Positions 31,725 to 40,196 of a stretch of DNA of 64,000 nt are shown piece by piece. The stretch spans positions 1-64,000 of the forward strand of contig NZ_BMQJ01000022.1 of NCBI RefSeq assembly GCF_014648055.1, read 5' to 3'. Numbering within the stretch: the first letter of the stretch is position 1; every line of letters starts with the position of its first letter. Source of the stretch: Streptosporangium pseudovulgare (GTDB lineage: Bacteria > Actinomycetota > Actinomycetes > Streptosporangiales > Streptosporangiaceae). The notes below the pieces were generated by a model. It was given only the letters and a program-made list of their open reading frames with translations, was not told the origin of the DNA and did no database searches. The translations under genes were made by a program, and so were the position numbers.

Positions 31725-32228
31725 GTGAGCCGGGAAGTCTGGTCGGCGCTTCTGTCGTCGACCCCGAAAGTGCCGGTGCATCCGATGCGCGCCCGCGACC
31801 TCGTCAGTGACTTCCCCACCATCTCCCTCGACGCCCCGGCGGCCGACGCCGCCCGGATCGTGGCCGACCGGCACCTGCTGGCGCTGATCGTCGTCGACGC
31901 CGGCGGCTCGCCCGTCGGCGTGCTGCCCGCCACCGCGGTGCTGCGCCTGGCCGTGCCGCGCTACTGCCTGGACGATCCCGCGCTGGCCCGGGTGGTGGAC
32001 GAGGCGCACGCCGACGCGTTCCTGCGGTCGCTGTCCGGGCGCACCGTCCGCGACTGCATGCCGGACGACCCCCGCGAGCTGCCGGTGACCGACCCCGACG
32101 CGACCGTGCTGGAGGTGGCCGCGCTCATGGCGCGCACCTCCAGCCCGCTGGTCGCGGTCATGGACGACGGTCGCCTGCTGGGAGCCGTCCTGCTGACCAG
32201 GCTGCTGGGCCGGGTGCTGTCGTCGTGA
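31725..32228 (+). CDS. CBS-domain pair protein coupled to an ion transporter
   Basis: The protein is 167 aa with CBS1 (about 22-75, RARDLVSDFPTISLD) and CBS2 (about 105-160, TVRDCMPDDPRELPV and LGAVLLTRLL). GTG 31725 is preferred because TAGGTT (31709-31714) looks like a -10 that would give a nearly leaderless mRNA. TTG 31713 and ATG 31785 are alternatives. The stop overlaps the start of the transporter gene by 4 nt, so this protein is probably its nucleotide-sensing regulatory subunit. Confidence 0.75.
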   Translation: MSREVWSALLSSTPKVPVHPMRARDLVSDFPTISLDAPAADAARIVADRHLLALIVVDAGGSPVGVLPATAVLRLAVPRYCLDDPALARVVDEAHADAFLRSLSGRTVRDCMPDDPRELPVTDPDATVLEVAALMARTSSPLVAVMDDGRLLGAVLLTRLLGRVLSS

Positions 32229-33517
32229 CGGCCACCGCGTGGCTGACGGTCGCGATCTTCCTCGCCGCGTACGCGCTGATCGCCACCGAGAAGGTCAACC
32301 GCGTCGCGGCGGCGCTCGGCGGGGCCGGCATCATGCTGGTCATCCACGCCACCGACGGCCGGGCCGCGTTCTTCTCCGAGCACTCCGGGATCGACTGGAA
32401 CGTCATCTTCCTGCTGCTCGGCATGATGATCATCGTCGGGGTGCTCAAACAGACGGGCGTCTTCGAGTATCTGGCGATCTGGGCCGCCAAACGGGCCAGG
32501 GGCCGCCCCTTCCGGCTCATGGTGCTGCTCCTGGTGATCACGGCGCTCGCGTCGGCGCTGCTGGACAACGTCACCACGGTCCTGCTGATCGCCCCGGTGA
32601 CGTTCCTGGTGTGCGAGCGGCTCGCGCTGCCGGTCGCGCCGTTCCTCATCGCCGAGGCCATGGCTTCCAACATCGGCGGTGCCGCCACCCTGGTCGGCGA
32701 CCCGCCCAACATCATCATCGCCAGCCGCGGCGGACTGACCTTCAACGACTTCCTCGTCCACCTGGCGCCGCTGGTGGTGGTGCTGATGATCGTGTTCATC
32801 GGCCTGTGCCGCCTGCTGTTCCGCAGGGCGTTCGTCTACGATCCCGAGCGCGCCGCGGAGATCATGCAGCTGAACGAGCGCGAGGCCATCGCCGACCGCC
32901 GGCTGCTGTGGCAGAGCCTCACGGTGCTCGTCCTGGTGCTGGCCGCCTTCGTCCTGCACCCGGTGCTGCACTACGAGCCGTCGGTGGTGGCGATCCTCGG
33001 CGCCGGGATCCTGGTGGCGGTCACCAGGGTCACCACCGAGGAGGCGATCCGCGAGGTCGAGTGGCCCACCCTGGTGTTCTTCGCCGGGCTTTTCGTCATG
33101 GTCGGCGCGCTGGTCGAGACCGGCGTCATCAAGCAGGTCTCCCAGGCCGCCGTCGAGGCCACCCAGGGCCGCCTGGGGGTGGCCACGCTGGGCCTGCTGT
33201 GGATCTCCGCCGTCATCTCGGCGATCGTGGACAACATCCCCTACGTGGCCACCATGAGCCCGATCGTCGCCGAGCTGGTGAACGCCAACGGAGGCAACGG
33301 CCCGGCGCAGGTGCTGTGGTGGGCGCTGGCCCTCGGCGCCGACCTGGGCGGCAACGCCACCGCGGTCGGCGCGGCGGCCAACGTGGTCGTCCTCGGCATC
33401 GCCGCGCGCAACCGGACGCCGATCAGCTTCTGGGAGTTCACCAAGTACGGCCTCGTCGTCACCTTCGCCACCGTCGCGATCGCCACGCCGTACCTGTGGT
33501 TCCGTTACCTCGCCTAG
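32225..33517 (+). CDS. ArsB/NhaD-type (ion transporter superfamily) permease
   Basis: This 430-aa integral membrane protein has about 11-12 hydrophobic segments in two inverted halves. Each half carries the family hairpin motif: SALLDNVTTVLLIAPVT with NIGGAATLVGDPPNIII (about 110-165), and SAIVDNIPYVATMSPI with LGADLGGNATAVGAAANVVVLGI (about 325-385). These fit the ArsB/NhaD/SLC13 group (arsenite, Na+/H+ or dicarboxylate). GTG 32225 overlaps the CBS gene, suggesting CBS-gated activity. The substrate cannot be assigned; no ArsA or ArsC gene is adjacent. Confidence 0.85.
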   Translation: MTATAWLTVAIFLAAYALIATEKVNRVAAALGGAGIMLVIHATDGRAAFFSEHSGIDWNVIFLLLGMMIIVGVLKQTGVFEYLAIWAAKRARGRPFRLMVLLLVITALASALLDNVTTVLLIAPVTFLVCERLALPVAPFLIAEAMASNIGGAATLVGDPPNIIIASRGGLTFNDFLVHLAPLVVVLMIVFIGLCRLLFRRAFVYDPERAAEIMQLNEREAIADRRLLWQSLTVLVLVLAAFVLHPVLHYEPSVVAILGAGILVAVTRVTTEEAIREVEWPTLVFFAGLFVMVGALVETGVIKQVSQAAVEATQGRLGVATLGLLWISAVISAIVDNIPYVATMSPIVAELVNANGGNGPAQVLWWALALGADLGGNATAVGAAANVVVLGIAARNRTPISFWEFTKYGLVVTFATVAIATPYLWFRYLA

Positions 33518-33524
33518 TCCTCTC

Positions 33525-34103
33525 CTACCGTCCCGGGTCATCGTGCACGGCGCAGCCGTGCACGATGACCCGGACGGTGTTCCGGACGACGTCCCTGCCG
33601 ACGCTCCCGGGCGGCGCGGTGACCAGGGTGAACAGCGCGCCTCCGTAGAGCGCGATCAGGGCGGGGATCTTCTCGCGCGGGATGGCGAGGCCGAGTTCGT
33701 CGTGGTGGCCGGCGGTGATCCGCAGCGACGTGTCCTGCAGGCGCGCGAGCGCCGAGGCGAGCGCCGGTCGGCGCACGGCCTCCAGCCGTAGTTCGAAGAT
33801 CGCCAGATAGCGGTCGCGCAGCGTGGTCGCCGCGGTGAGCAGCGACTCCGTCAGCAGGTCGACCAGCGTCGCGGGGTGCCCGGTGGCCCGGCCGGTGTCG
33901 GCGTGATGGAGCTCGGCGATGCGCTCCGCGGCGGCCACCAGCAGCGCCTCCCGGTCGCGGAAGTAGTTCGAGGCCGTGCCCGGCGGAAGGCCCGTGTGCC
34001 TCTCCACCGCTCGGTGGGTCAGCCCGTGCACGCCCGATGACGCCAGCAGCTCGATGGCGGCATCGGCCAGAGCCCGGCGACGGGCCGGATTGGTGGGCGG
34101 CAT
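33525..34103 (-). CDS. TetR-family transcriptional regulator
   Basis: This 192-aa protein has an N-terminal HTH (about 8-55) with AIELLASSGVHGLTHRAVERHTGLPPGTASNYFRDREALL. The C-terminal ligand domain (about 75-185) is unassigned. It is divergent from the FAD monooxygenase at 34162 with only 58 nt between the starts. That gap holds a 12-bp perfect palindrome, the likely operator for both genes. It probably represses the monooxygenase until an aromatic ligand binds. Confidence 0.9.
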   Translation of the reverse strand: MPPTNPARRRALADAAIELLASSGVHGLTHRAVERHTGLPPGTASNYFRDREALLVAAAERIAELHHADTGRATGHPATLVDLLTESLLTAATTLRDRYLAIFELRLEAVRRPALASALARLQDTSLRITAGHHDELGLAIPREKIPALIALYGGALFTLVTAPPGSVGRDVVRNTVRVIVHGCAVHDDPGR

Positions 34104-34123
34104 GCGGCCATGCTACCAATAGG

Positions 34124-34135
34124 CGTACTAGTACG
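34124..34135. promoter_or_regulatory. Palindrome CGTACTAGTACG, likely TetR operator
   Basis: A perfect 12-bp palindrome lies 21 bp from the TetR start and 27 bp from the monooxygenase start. It is AT-rich compared with its surroundings, so it overlaps the probable -10 regions. Size and position are typical of TetR-family self-regulation. Confidence 0.65.
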
Positions 34136-34161
34136 ATCGTAGTGAATCGGTGGGAGGCCCG

Positions 34162-35307
34162 ATGAGGATCGTGGTGGTCGGCGCCGGGCTCGGGGGAGTG
34201 GCGGCCGCGGTGGGCCTGCATCGCCTGGGCCATGAGGTGACGCTCTTCGAACGGGGTGCCGAGCTCCGGGAGGCGGGCACCGGGATCGTGATCATGCCCA
34301 ACGGGCTCCGCGCGCTGGACGCGCTGGGGCTGGCCGAAGGCGTTCGCGGGCACGCCGTGCACGCCGCCCGCGCGGGACTGCGGGACCGGCGCGGGCGTCC
34401 GCTGCTGGTCACCGATGCGGTTCAGGCGCAGCAGGACGTCGGGACCCCGGCCATCGTCGACCGGGCGGAACTGCACCGGACGCTACGCGCCCCGCTGCCC
34501 GCCGACCTGGTGCGAACCTCGGCTCCGGTCGAGCGCCTGGAACCCGGCCCCGACGGGGTGACCGTGATCAGCGACGGAGAACCCGTCGCGAGAGCGGACG
34601 CCGTGATCGCCGCCGACGGCATCCGCAGCGCGTTGCGCGGGCAGCTCTTCCCCGGCCACCCCGGGCTGCGGCGGACCGGCCGGATGGACCTGCGCGGCAT
34701 GCTGTCCCGTCCTGCCGGCCTGGCGACGGACCTGCTCGCCAATCAACTGGTCGACCGCCGCAGCGGGGCGATGTTCGGTCTGTTCCCCGTCGGCGAGGAC
34801 CGCCTGTACTGGTTCACCGACTCCGTGCTGCACGGCGCGCCCCCCGGCGCGGAGGAGGCGCGCCGGGGGATGCTGTCCCTGATGGCCGACTGGCATCCCC
34901 TCGTCACGGAGCTGATCGAGGCCACCCCGCCCGCCGACGTCCACGTCGATCCGATCACTCGTCTGGCCGGACCCCTGCCCTCGTTCGCGGTCGGCAGGAT
35001 CGCGCTTCTCGGCGACGCCGCGCACGCCATGCCGCCCGACCTCGGCCAGGGCGCCAGCCAGGCCTTCGAGGACGCGGCCGCGCTGATCCGCCATCTGGCC
35101 GGCGCCCGGCCGGCGGACGTGGCCCGGCGGCTCCTGCGCTACGACGCCGAGCGCAGGCCCGTCGCCAACCGCATGATGCGGGCGGCGTCCCGGCAGTCGC
35201 GGCTGACCTCGCAGACCGGCGCCGCCGCCTGGCTGCGCGACGCGCTGCTGCGCGCCGTACCGTCCCGGCTGGCCACCCGGCGGCTCGCCGCCCTCTGGCG
35301 CGCCTAG
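34162..35307 (+). CDS. FAD-dependent monooxygenase (UbiH/salicylate-hydroxylase type)
   Basis: This 381-aa flavoprotein has the Rossmann motif GAGLGGVAAAVGL (about 7-19) with the acidic end of beta-2 (FERG), the DG motif DAVIAADGIRSALR (about 150-163), and GDAAHAMPPDLGQGASQAFEDA (about 290-310) binding FAD ribityl and pyrophosphate. These define group A aromatic hydroxylases and relatives that use NAD(P)H and O2. ATG 34162 follows GGGAGG. It is regulated from the shared TetR operator and ends in a strong hairpin, so it forms a single-gene unit. The substrate is unknown. Confidence 0.9.
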   Translation: MRIVVVGAGLGGVAAAVGLHRLGHEVTLFERGAELREAGTGIVIMPNGLRALDALGLAEGVRGHAVHAARAGLRDRRGRPLLVTDAVQAQQDVGTPAIVDRAELHRTLRAPLPADLVRTSAPVERLEPGPDGVTVISDGEPVARADAVIAADGIRSALRGQLFPGHPGLRRTGRMDLRGMLSRPAGLATDLLANQLVDRRSGAMFGLFPVGEDRLYWFTDSVLHGAPPGAEEARRGMLSLMADWHPLVTELIEATPPADVHVDPITRLAGPLPSFAVGRIALLGDAAHAMPPDLGQGASQAFEDAAALIRHLAGARPADVARRLLRYDAERRPVANRMMRAASRQSRLTSQTGAAAWLRDALLRAVPSRLATRRLAALWRA

Positions 35308-35356
35308 GTTCTGTTCTGCGGATCCTCGCCGTGGTGAGGATCCGCAGAACAGAACC
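35307..35356 (+). terminator. Long perfect hairpin terminator after the monooxygenase gene
   Basis: The arms 35307-35327 and 35336-35356 are 21 bp long, perfectly complementary, with an 8-nt loop. The left arm begins on the last base of the TAG stop. There is no T-run, consistent with actinobacterial terminators. Confidence 0.85.
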
Positions 35357-35401
35357 CAGCGGGCGCGCGCTCCGGGGCTGGTGGAGGATCACCGAGGATC
35401 A

Positions 35402-35438
35402 CCGGGAAAACATGACACTGGGTGTCCTCTTTTCCCGG
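35402..35438. promoter_or_regulatory. Nested symmetric operator upstream of the SDR gene
   Basis: The element is built as CCGGGAAAA-CAT-GACAC-TGG-GTGTC-CTC-TTTTCCCGG: an inner 5-bp inverted repeat inside an outer 9-bp one, symmetric over 37 bp. It ends 13 bp before the SDR ATG, where it could block transcription or translation. The WYL-type regulator encoded just downstream is the obvious candidate binder. This is inferred. Confidence 0.6.
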
Positions 35439-35451
35439 CAGCGTCATCCCC

Positions 35452-36366
35452 ATGCACAACACGCTGAAGGACAAGGTCGCCGTGGTAGCCGGGGCGACGA
35501 GGGGAACGGGACGGGCCATCGCGGTGGCGCTGGGCGAGGCGGGCGCCACCGTCTACTGCACCGGCCGGACCACCCGCGGGGCGCGGTCTGAGATGAACCG
35601 CCCCGAGACCATCGAGGAGACCGCCGAGCTGGTGACCCGCGCCGGCGGCCGGGGCGTCGCCCAGCGGGTCGACCACCTGGAGAGCGACCAGGTGCGCGCG
35701 CTGGCCGAGCGGATCGGCCGCGAGCACGGCCGCCTCGACATCCTCGTCAACGACATCTGGGGCGGCGACATGTTCGCCAAATGGGACGTCCCGGTCTGGG
35801 AGCACCCGCTGGACGACGGGCTGCGCCTGATGCGCCTGGCGATCGACACCCACCTCATCACCAGCCACCACCTCCTGCCCCTGATGATCGGGAACCCCGG
35901 CGGCCTGCTCGTCGAGGTGACCGACGGCACCGCCGAGTACAACGCCGCCAACTACCGCCTCTCGGTCTTCTACGACCTGGCCAAGACCTCGCTGAACCGC
36001 CTGGCGTTCTCCATGGACCACGAGCTGCGCCCGCACGGCTGCGCCGCCGTCACGCTGACGCCCGGCTGGATCCGCTCGGAGGCGATGCTGGAGCACTACG
36101 GCGTCACCGAGGACAACTGGCTCGACGCCACCGCCAGGGAGCCGCACTTCGCGATCTCCGAGTCGCCCGCCTTCGCGGGCCGGGCCGTCGCCGCGCTGGC
36201 CGCCGCCGACGACCGCGCCCGCTGGTCCGGGCGGACCGTCTCCAGCGTCCAGCTCGCCCGGGCGTACGGGGTCACCGACGTCGACGGCAGCGTGCCCGAC
36301 GCCTGGCGCTACATGGAGGAGGTGCAGAGCAAGGGCAAGCCCGCCGACGTCACCGGCTACCGCTGA
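35452..36366 (+). CDS. Short-chain dehydrogenase/reductase
   Basis: This 304-aa protein has the nucleotide motif GATRGTGRAIA (about 12-22), with the acidic/basic specificity segment CTGRTTRGARS suggesting NADP(H). The usual NNAG is replaced by NDIWGG (about 100). The catalytic pair is YDLAK (about 180-184), preceded by the TDGT region instead of a clear SSS. The C-terminus is extended (AWRYMEEVQSKGKP). The substrate is unknown. ATG 35452 is preferred to GTG 35422, which would lie within the operator. It is convergent with the WYL regulator gene. Confidence 0.85.
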   Translation: MHNTLKDKVAVVAGATRGTGRAIAVALGEAGATVYCTGRTTRGARSEMNRPETIEETAELVTRAGGRGVAQRVDHLESDQVRALAERIGREHGRLDILVNDIWGGDMFAKWDVPVWEHPLDDGLRLMRLAIDTHLITSHHLLPLMIGNPGGLLVEVTDGTAEYNAANYRLSVFYDLAKTSLNRLAFSMDHELRPHGCAAVTLTPGWIRSEAMLEHYGVTEDNWLDATAREPHFAISESPAFAGRAVAALAAADDRARWSGRTVSSVQLARAYGVTDVDGSVPDAWRYMEEVQSKGKPADVTGYR

Positions 36367-36466
36367 CCCGCCGGTGGCCCGCTGCCGTCCCGCCGGGGCA
36401 CGGCCTCGGCCGTGTCCCGGACCGGCGCGCGGGCCCGCCGGTCACGGGGCCGCGCGATCCGTCACC

Positions 36467-37441
36467 TCAGCCCGGCACGGCCTCGTCCCCGGGCCCGCCG
36501 TACAGGGCGTTCATCCGCGCGGCCGCGTCGGCCAGGAGCGCGCGCAGCTCCGGCGGGTCGAGGACCTCCGCATCGGGCCCCAACCCCAGGAGCTGGCCGT
36601 AGGCGACCTCCAGCGACTCGACGGGCAGCGACACCGTGACCCGGCCCTCCCCGTCGGATTCGGTGGCCGACGCCAGCGCCTCGTCCAGGGCCGCCGGGTC
36701 GGCGAAGACCCGCAGCCGGCGGCGGCCGACGGGGCTCAGCCGTACGGTGACCCGGGTCCGCAGCAGCGAACGGGCGAACTCGGCGGCGCGCTCCTCCCAG
36801 AACGCCGCCAGGTCGAAGCCGCGGTCGCGCTCGAAGCGCCGGTCGGTGTGCGCCTCGACCCCCGAGAACCGGTCCACCCGGTAGATCGCCGACCGCGTCG
36901 CCAGGTACCAGACCCCGGCCTTGAGCACCAGCCCGTACGGCTCCAGCGTCCGGGGCGCGCCCCGGTAGAGGCCGGTGACGGGGTGGTCGCCCCACACCGC
37001 CCTGGCCAGCGGGGCCAGCGCTTCCGGAGGCGGCCCGCCCCCGGCGAACCAGCCGGGGGCGTCGAGGTGGAAGCGCTGCGCGGCGCTCGCGGCGGCGTCG
37101 CGCGCACCGGGCGACAGCGCCGCCGCCGCCTTCAGCCGCGCCGAGGCCGCCGCCTCGCCGAGCCCCATCTCCCGCAGCGCCCGCGGCACCCCGGACAGGA
37201 ACAGCGCCTCCGCCTCGGCCCGGTCCAGGCCCGTCAGGCGGGTGCGGTAGCCCTCCAGCAGGCGGTAACCGCCGCCCCGGCCGCGGTCGGCGTAGACCGG
37301 CACCCCGGCCTCGGACAGGGCGAGCACGTCGCGGTGGACGGTCCGCTCGGAGACCTCCAGCTCGCGGGCGAGCTCCGCGGCGGTCATCCCGCCGCGCGCC
37401 TGGAGCAGCAACAGCAACGACATCAGCCTGGCCGCACGCAC
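36467..37441 (-). CDS. YafY/WYL-type transcriptional regulator (HTH_11 plus WYL)
   Basis: The protein is 324 aa. An N-terminal HTH (about 5-55) with MTAAELARELEVSERTVHRDVLALSEAGVPVYA is followed by RGGGYRLLEGYRT and a WYL domain (about 140-215) with VLKAGVWYLATRS and YRVDRFSGVEA. The C-terminal WCX part covers about 230-310. Such proteins often repress a neighbouring oxidoreductase gene and respond to nucleic-acid or small ligands. GTG 37441 gives the standard start RAARLMSLLLLLQ. Its target may be the symmetric site before the SDR gene. Confidence 0.88.
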   Translation of the reverse strand: MRAARLMSLLLLLQARGGMTAAELARELEVSERTVHRDVLALSEAGVPVYADRGRGGGYRLLEGYRTRLTGLDRAEAEALFLSGVPRALREMGLGEAAASARLKAAAALSPGARDAAASAAQRFHLDAPGWFAGGGPPPEALAPLARAVWGDHPVTGLYRGAPRTLEPYGLVLKAGVWYLATRSAIYRVDRFSGVEAHTDRRFERDRGFDLAAFWEERAAEFARSLLRTRVTVRLSPVGRRRLRVFADPAALDEALASATESDGEGRVTVSLPVESLEVAYGQLLGLGPDAEVLDPPELRALLADAAARMNALYGGPGDEAVPG

Positions 37442-37619
37442 CCGCCGACCCTAACCCGCCCGCCGTACGGCCCGGCCCGGCCACCCGGCCCCGCCGCGCT
37501 CACCGTACGACCCGCCCGCCGTAAGCCTCCGGGATCCGGGCACCGGGCCGCCGCGCCCGCCGTACGACCCGCCCGCCGTGCGACCCGCTCACCGTGCGGT
37601 CCGGTCCGGTGCGGGCACG

Positions 37620-37649
37620 TTGCATGATCACGGTTTCCGCCGGTACCCT
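37620..37649 (+). promoter_or_regulatory. trp promoter TTGCAT-N18-TACCCT
   Basis: The -35 TTGCAT (37620-37625) and -10 TACCCT (37644-37649) are separated by 18 bp. The leader-peptide ATG begins 6 nt after the -10, so transcription should start at or beside the A of ATG. The leader peptide would then be read from a leaderless mRNA. The spacer before it (37442-37619) holds only repeats of CCGTACG/CCGCCGT-type motifs. Confidence 0.7.
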
Positions 37650-37655
37650 TGCGGC

Positions 37656-37697
37656 ATGCGAGACCTCGACACCCTCCAGTGGTGGCGCCGCTGCTAG
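37656..37697 (+). CDS. trpL: trp operon leader peptide (MRDLDTLQWWRRC)
   Basis: This 13-codon ORF contains two adjacent Trp codons (TGG TGG) four codons before its stop. A strong promoter lies immediately upstream and an attenuator hairpin 36 nt downstream. Ribosome stalling at the Trp codons when charged tRNA-Trp is low would prevent formation of the terminator and allow transcription into trpEG. This is the classic attenuation layout, also known for Streptomyces trpE-type genes. Confidence 0.92.
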   Translation: MRDLDTLQWWRRC

Positions 37698-37732
37698 GCG
37701 GCGCGTGTTTCGCATTCGCGAAGTGGACAGAC

Positions 37733-37756
37733 GGCCGCCCGGGAAGGCGGCCTTTT
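37733..37756 (+). terminator. trp attenuator terminator
   Basis: GGCCGCC (37733-37739), loop CGGGAA and GGCGGCC (37746-37752) are followed by TTTT. The U-run is unusual for this genome and marks a true intrinsic terminator. The upstream segment GGCGCCGCTGCTAGGCGGCGC overlaps the Trp codons and can form the alternative pause/antiterminator pairing. Confidence 0.88.
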
Positions 37757-37808
37757 CTGTTTCCGCCTCCTTCCGGGCATCGAGCGACCAAAAGGGACGA
37801 GGCTGCAA

Positions 37809-39944
37809 GTGGAGACCAGCGGATATACCACTGCCGGTGGCATCGGCGTCGAAGTCACGACGTCCGATGTGCCGGAGACCATGCTGGAGGACGTCGTCAC
37901 CGCTCTCGGCGAGCGCCGCGGCGGCGTGCTCTCCTCGGGGATGGAGTATCCCGGCCGCTACAGCCGGTGGCACCTGGCCTACGCGGACCCCTGCCTGGAG
38001 ATCGTCGCCCGCGGGCGCAGGATCTCGGCCCGCGCCCTGAACGCCCGCGGCCGGGTCGTGCTGCCCGCCGTCGCCTCGTGCATGCTGGCCGCCGGCAAGC
38101 CCACCGGCGAGCCGACCGCCGACCACGTCGAGGTCCACGTCGCCGAGTCCGAGGACATCCTCCCCGAGGAGATGCGCAGCCGCCGGCCCACCGTCTTCAC
38201 CGCGATCCGCGAGATCATCGCCGCCTTCAGCGGCGAGGACGAGCACCTGGGCCTGTACGGCTCCTTCGGCTACGACCTGGCCTTCCAGTTCGAGCCGATC
38301 CGGCAGGTCCTCACCCGGGCCGACGACCAGCGCGACCTCGTGCTGCACCTGCCCGACCGGATAATGGTGGTCGACCGCAAGCGGGAGACCAGCAGGGAGT
38401 ACCTCTACGAGTTCACCGTGGACGGCGTCTCCACCCGCGGCCTGGCCCGCGAGGGCGAGAGCGTCCCGCTGCCTCCCGCCCCCGCCGAGGTCCCCGCCGC
38501 CCCCGTCAAGGGCGCCTACGCCGAGGTCGTCGCCGCGGCCAAGGAGAAGTTCGTCCGCGGCGACCTGTTCGAGGTCGTCCCCGGCCAGGTCTTCCACGGG
38601 GTGTGCACCGACCCGGCCGGCTTCTACCGCACCCTGCGCAGGCGCAACCCGGCACCGTACGAGTTCCTGTTCAACCTCGGCGACGGCGAGCACCTGGTCG
38701 GCGCCTCCCCGGAGATGTACGTCCGCGTCAACGGCGACCGCGTCGAGACGTGCCCCATCTCCGGCACCATCGCCCGCGGCGGCAACCCCATCGAGGACGC
38801 CGAGGCCATCCGCACCCTCCTGAGCAGCGTCAAGGAGGAGTCGGAGCTGACCATGTGCACCGACGTCGACCGCAACGACAAGTCCCGCATCTGCGTGCCG
38901 GGCAGCGTCCAGGTCATCGGGCGGCGCCAGATCGAGATGTACTCCCGCGTGATCCACACCGTCGACCACATCGAGGGCCGCCTGCGCCCGGAGTTCGACG
39001 CCCTGGACGCCTTCCTCACCCACATGTGGGCCGTCACCGTCACCGGCGCCCCCAAGACCTGGGCGATGCAGTTCATCGAGGACCACGAGGAGACCACCCG
39101 CCGCTGGTACGGCGGAGCCGTCGGCTACATCGGCTTCGACGGCTCGATGAACACCGGCCTGACGCTGCGCACCGCGCAGATCCGCGGCGGCGTCGCCGCC
39201 GTCCGGGCGGGCGCGACCCTGCTGTTCGACTCCGACCCCGAGGCCGAGGAGCGCGAGACCGAACTCAAGGCCAGCGCGCTGCTCGAAGCCCTGGCCGCGG
39301 TCGGCGAGGAGCGCGAGCAGGCGCCGGCCCCCGAGGCCCCCAGGACGGGGGAGGGCATGAAGGTGCTGCTCGTGGACCACGAGGACTCCTTCGTCAACAC
39401 CCTCGCCGACTACTTCCGCCAGCAGGGCGCCGAGGTCGTCACGCTGCGCCACGGCTTCCCGGTCGCCATGATCGACGAGATCGCGCCGTCCCTCGTGGTG
39501 CTCTCGCCCGGTCCGGGCTGGCCCGTCGACTTCGGCCTGTCGTCGCTCATCGACGCCCTCTACGAGCGCGACCTGCCGGTGTTCGGCGTCTGCCTCGGCC
39601 TGCAGGGCATGGTCGAGCAGGCCGGCGGCACGCTGGAGCTGCTGGCCAACCCCGAGCACGGCAAGCGCGGCCAGGTCAGGAGGGCCGGCGACAGCGCCCT
39701 CCTCGACGGCCTGCCCGAGGAGTTCGTCGCCGCCCGCTACCACTCGCTGCACGCCAAGCGGCCCGGCCTGGTGGGCTTCACCGCCACCGCCCTCACCCCC
39801 GACGGCGCGGTGATGGCGATCGAGGACACCGAACGGCGGCGCTTCGCCGTGCAGTTCCACCCCGAGTCGATCCTCACCGCCGAGGGCGGCGCCGGAGCAA
39901 AGATCATCGCCAATGTCCTCCGGCTCTGCCGCACCCCCGTGTAG
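37809..39944 (+). CDS. trpE(G): Anthranilate synthase, fused TrpE-TrpG
   Basis: The protein is 711 aa. The TrpE chorismate-binding part (about 1-510) has LFEVVPGQVF, GASPEMYVRV, CPISGTIARGGNP and DVDRNDKSR. A class I glutamine amidotransferase part (about 520-711) has GPGWPVDFG, the nucleophile Cys in GVCLGLQG, and the His-Glu pair in FHPES. It converts chorismate and glutamine to anthranilate, the first step of Trp synthesis. The fusion resembles that of Streptomyces and Rhizobium. GTG 37809 follows the leader/attenuator by 52 nt. No other trp gene follows directly, so this is a separate trp unit. It may serve primary Trp synthesis or a secondary pathway. Confidence 0.95.
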   Translation: METSGYTTAGGIGVEVTTSDVPETMLEDVVTALGERRGGVLSSGMEYPGRYSRWHLAYADPCLEIVARGRRISARALNARGRVVLPAVASCMLAAGKPTGEPTADHVEVHVAESEDILPEEMRSRRPTVFTAIREIIAAFSGEDEHLGLYGSFGYDLAFQFEPIRQVLTRADDQRDLVLHLPDRIMVVDRKRETSREYLYEFTVDGVSTRGLAREGESVPLPPAPAEVPAAPVKGAYAEVVAAAKEKFVRGDLFEVVPGQVFHGVCTDPAGFYRTLRRRNPAPYEFLFNLGDGEHLVGASPEMYVRVNGDRVETCPISGTIARGGNPIEDAEAIRTLLSSVKEESELTMCTDVDRNDKSRICVPGSVQVIGRRQIEMYSRVIHTVDHIEGRLRPEFDALDAFLTHMWAVTVTGAPKTWAMQFIEDHEETTRRWYGGAVGYIGFDGSMNTGLTLRTAQIRGGVAAVRAGATLLFDSDPEAEERETELKASALLEALAAVGEEREQAPAPEAPRTGEGMKVLLVDHEDSFVNTLADYFRQQGAEVVTLRHGFPVAMIDEIAPSLVVLSPGPGWPVDFGLSSLIDALYERDLPVFGVCLGLQGMVEQAGGTLELLANPEHGKRGQVRRAGDSALLDGLPEEFVAARYHSLHAKRPGLVGFTATALTPDGAVMAIEDTERRRFAVQFHPESILTAEGGAGAKIIANVLRLCRTPV

Positions 39945-39970
39945 TCCGCGTTCCGTGCTCCTGACGCGCT

Positions 39971-40096
39971 CCCCGGCCTGAAGGACCTCTGTCGCCCGAT
40001 CGCCTGGACCATGCGGTGAGCTCCAGGTCGATCCGGGTGAACCGGCCGTTCCCGGAGGTCACGCCGAACCGGGCGACAGAGCCGTGAAGGCCGGGG
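39971..40096. repeat. 126-bp interrupted palindrome between trpEG and the AI-2E-type gene
   Basis: Outer arms CCCCGGCCT (39971-39979) and AGGCCGGGG (40088-40096) and inner arms CTCTGTCGCCCG (39987-39998) and CGGGCGACAGAG (40070-40081) pair in register, with 7- and 6-nt bulges. The 71-nt centre has smaller complementary pieces (CCTGGA/TCCAGG). It lies 27 nt after the trpEG stop and may be a terminator or a miniature mobile-element relic. No target-site duplication was seen. Confidence 0.75.
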
Positions 40097-40196
40097 ATCC
40101 GGCCCGCGCCGCGCCGGCGCCTCACCCGCGTCGGCCCGGGTCCGTGCCGGGTTCCCCGCCGACGCGGGCCCGGCCGGGTATGTCTAAGGTGTTCTC

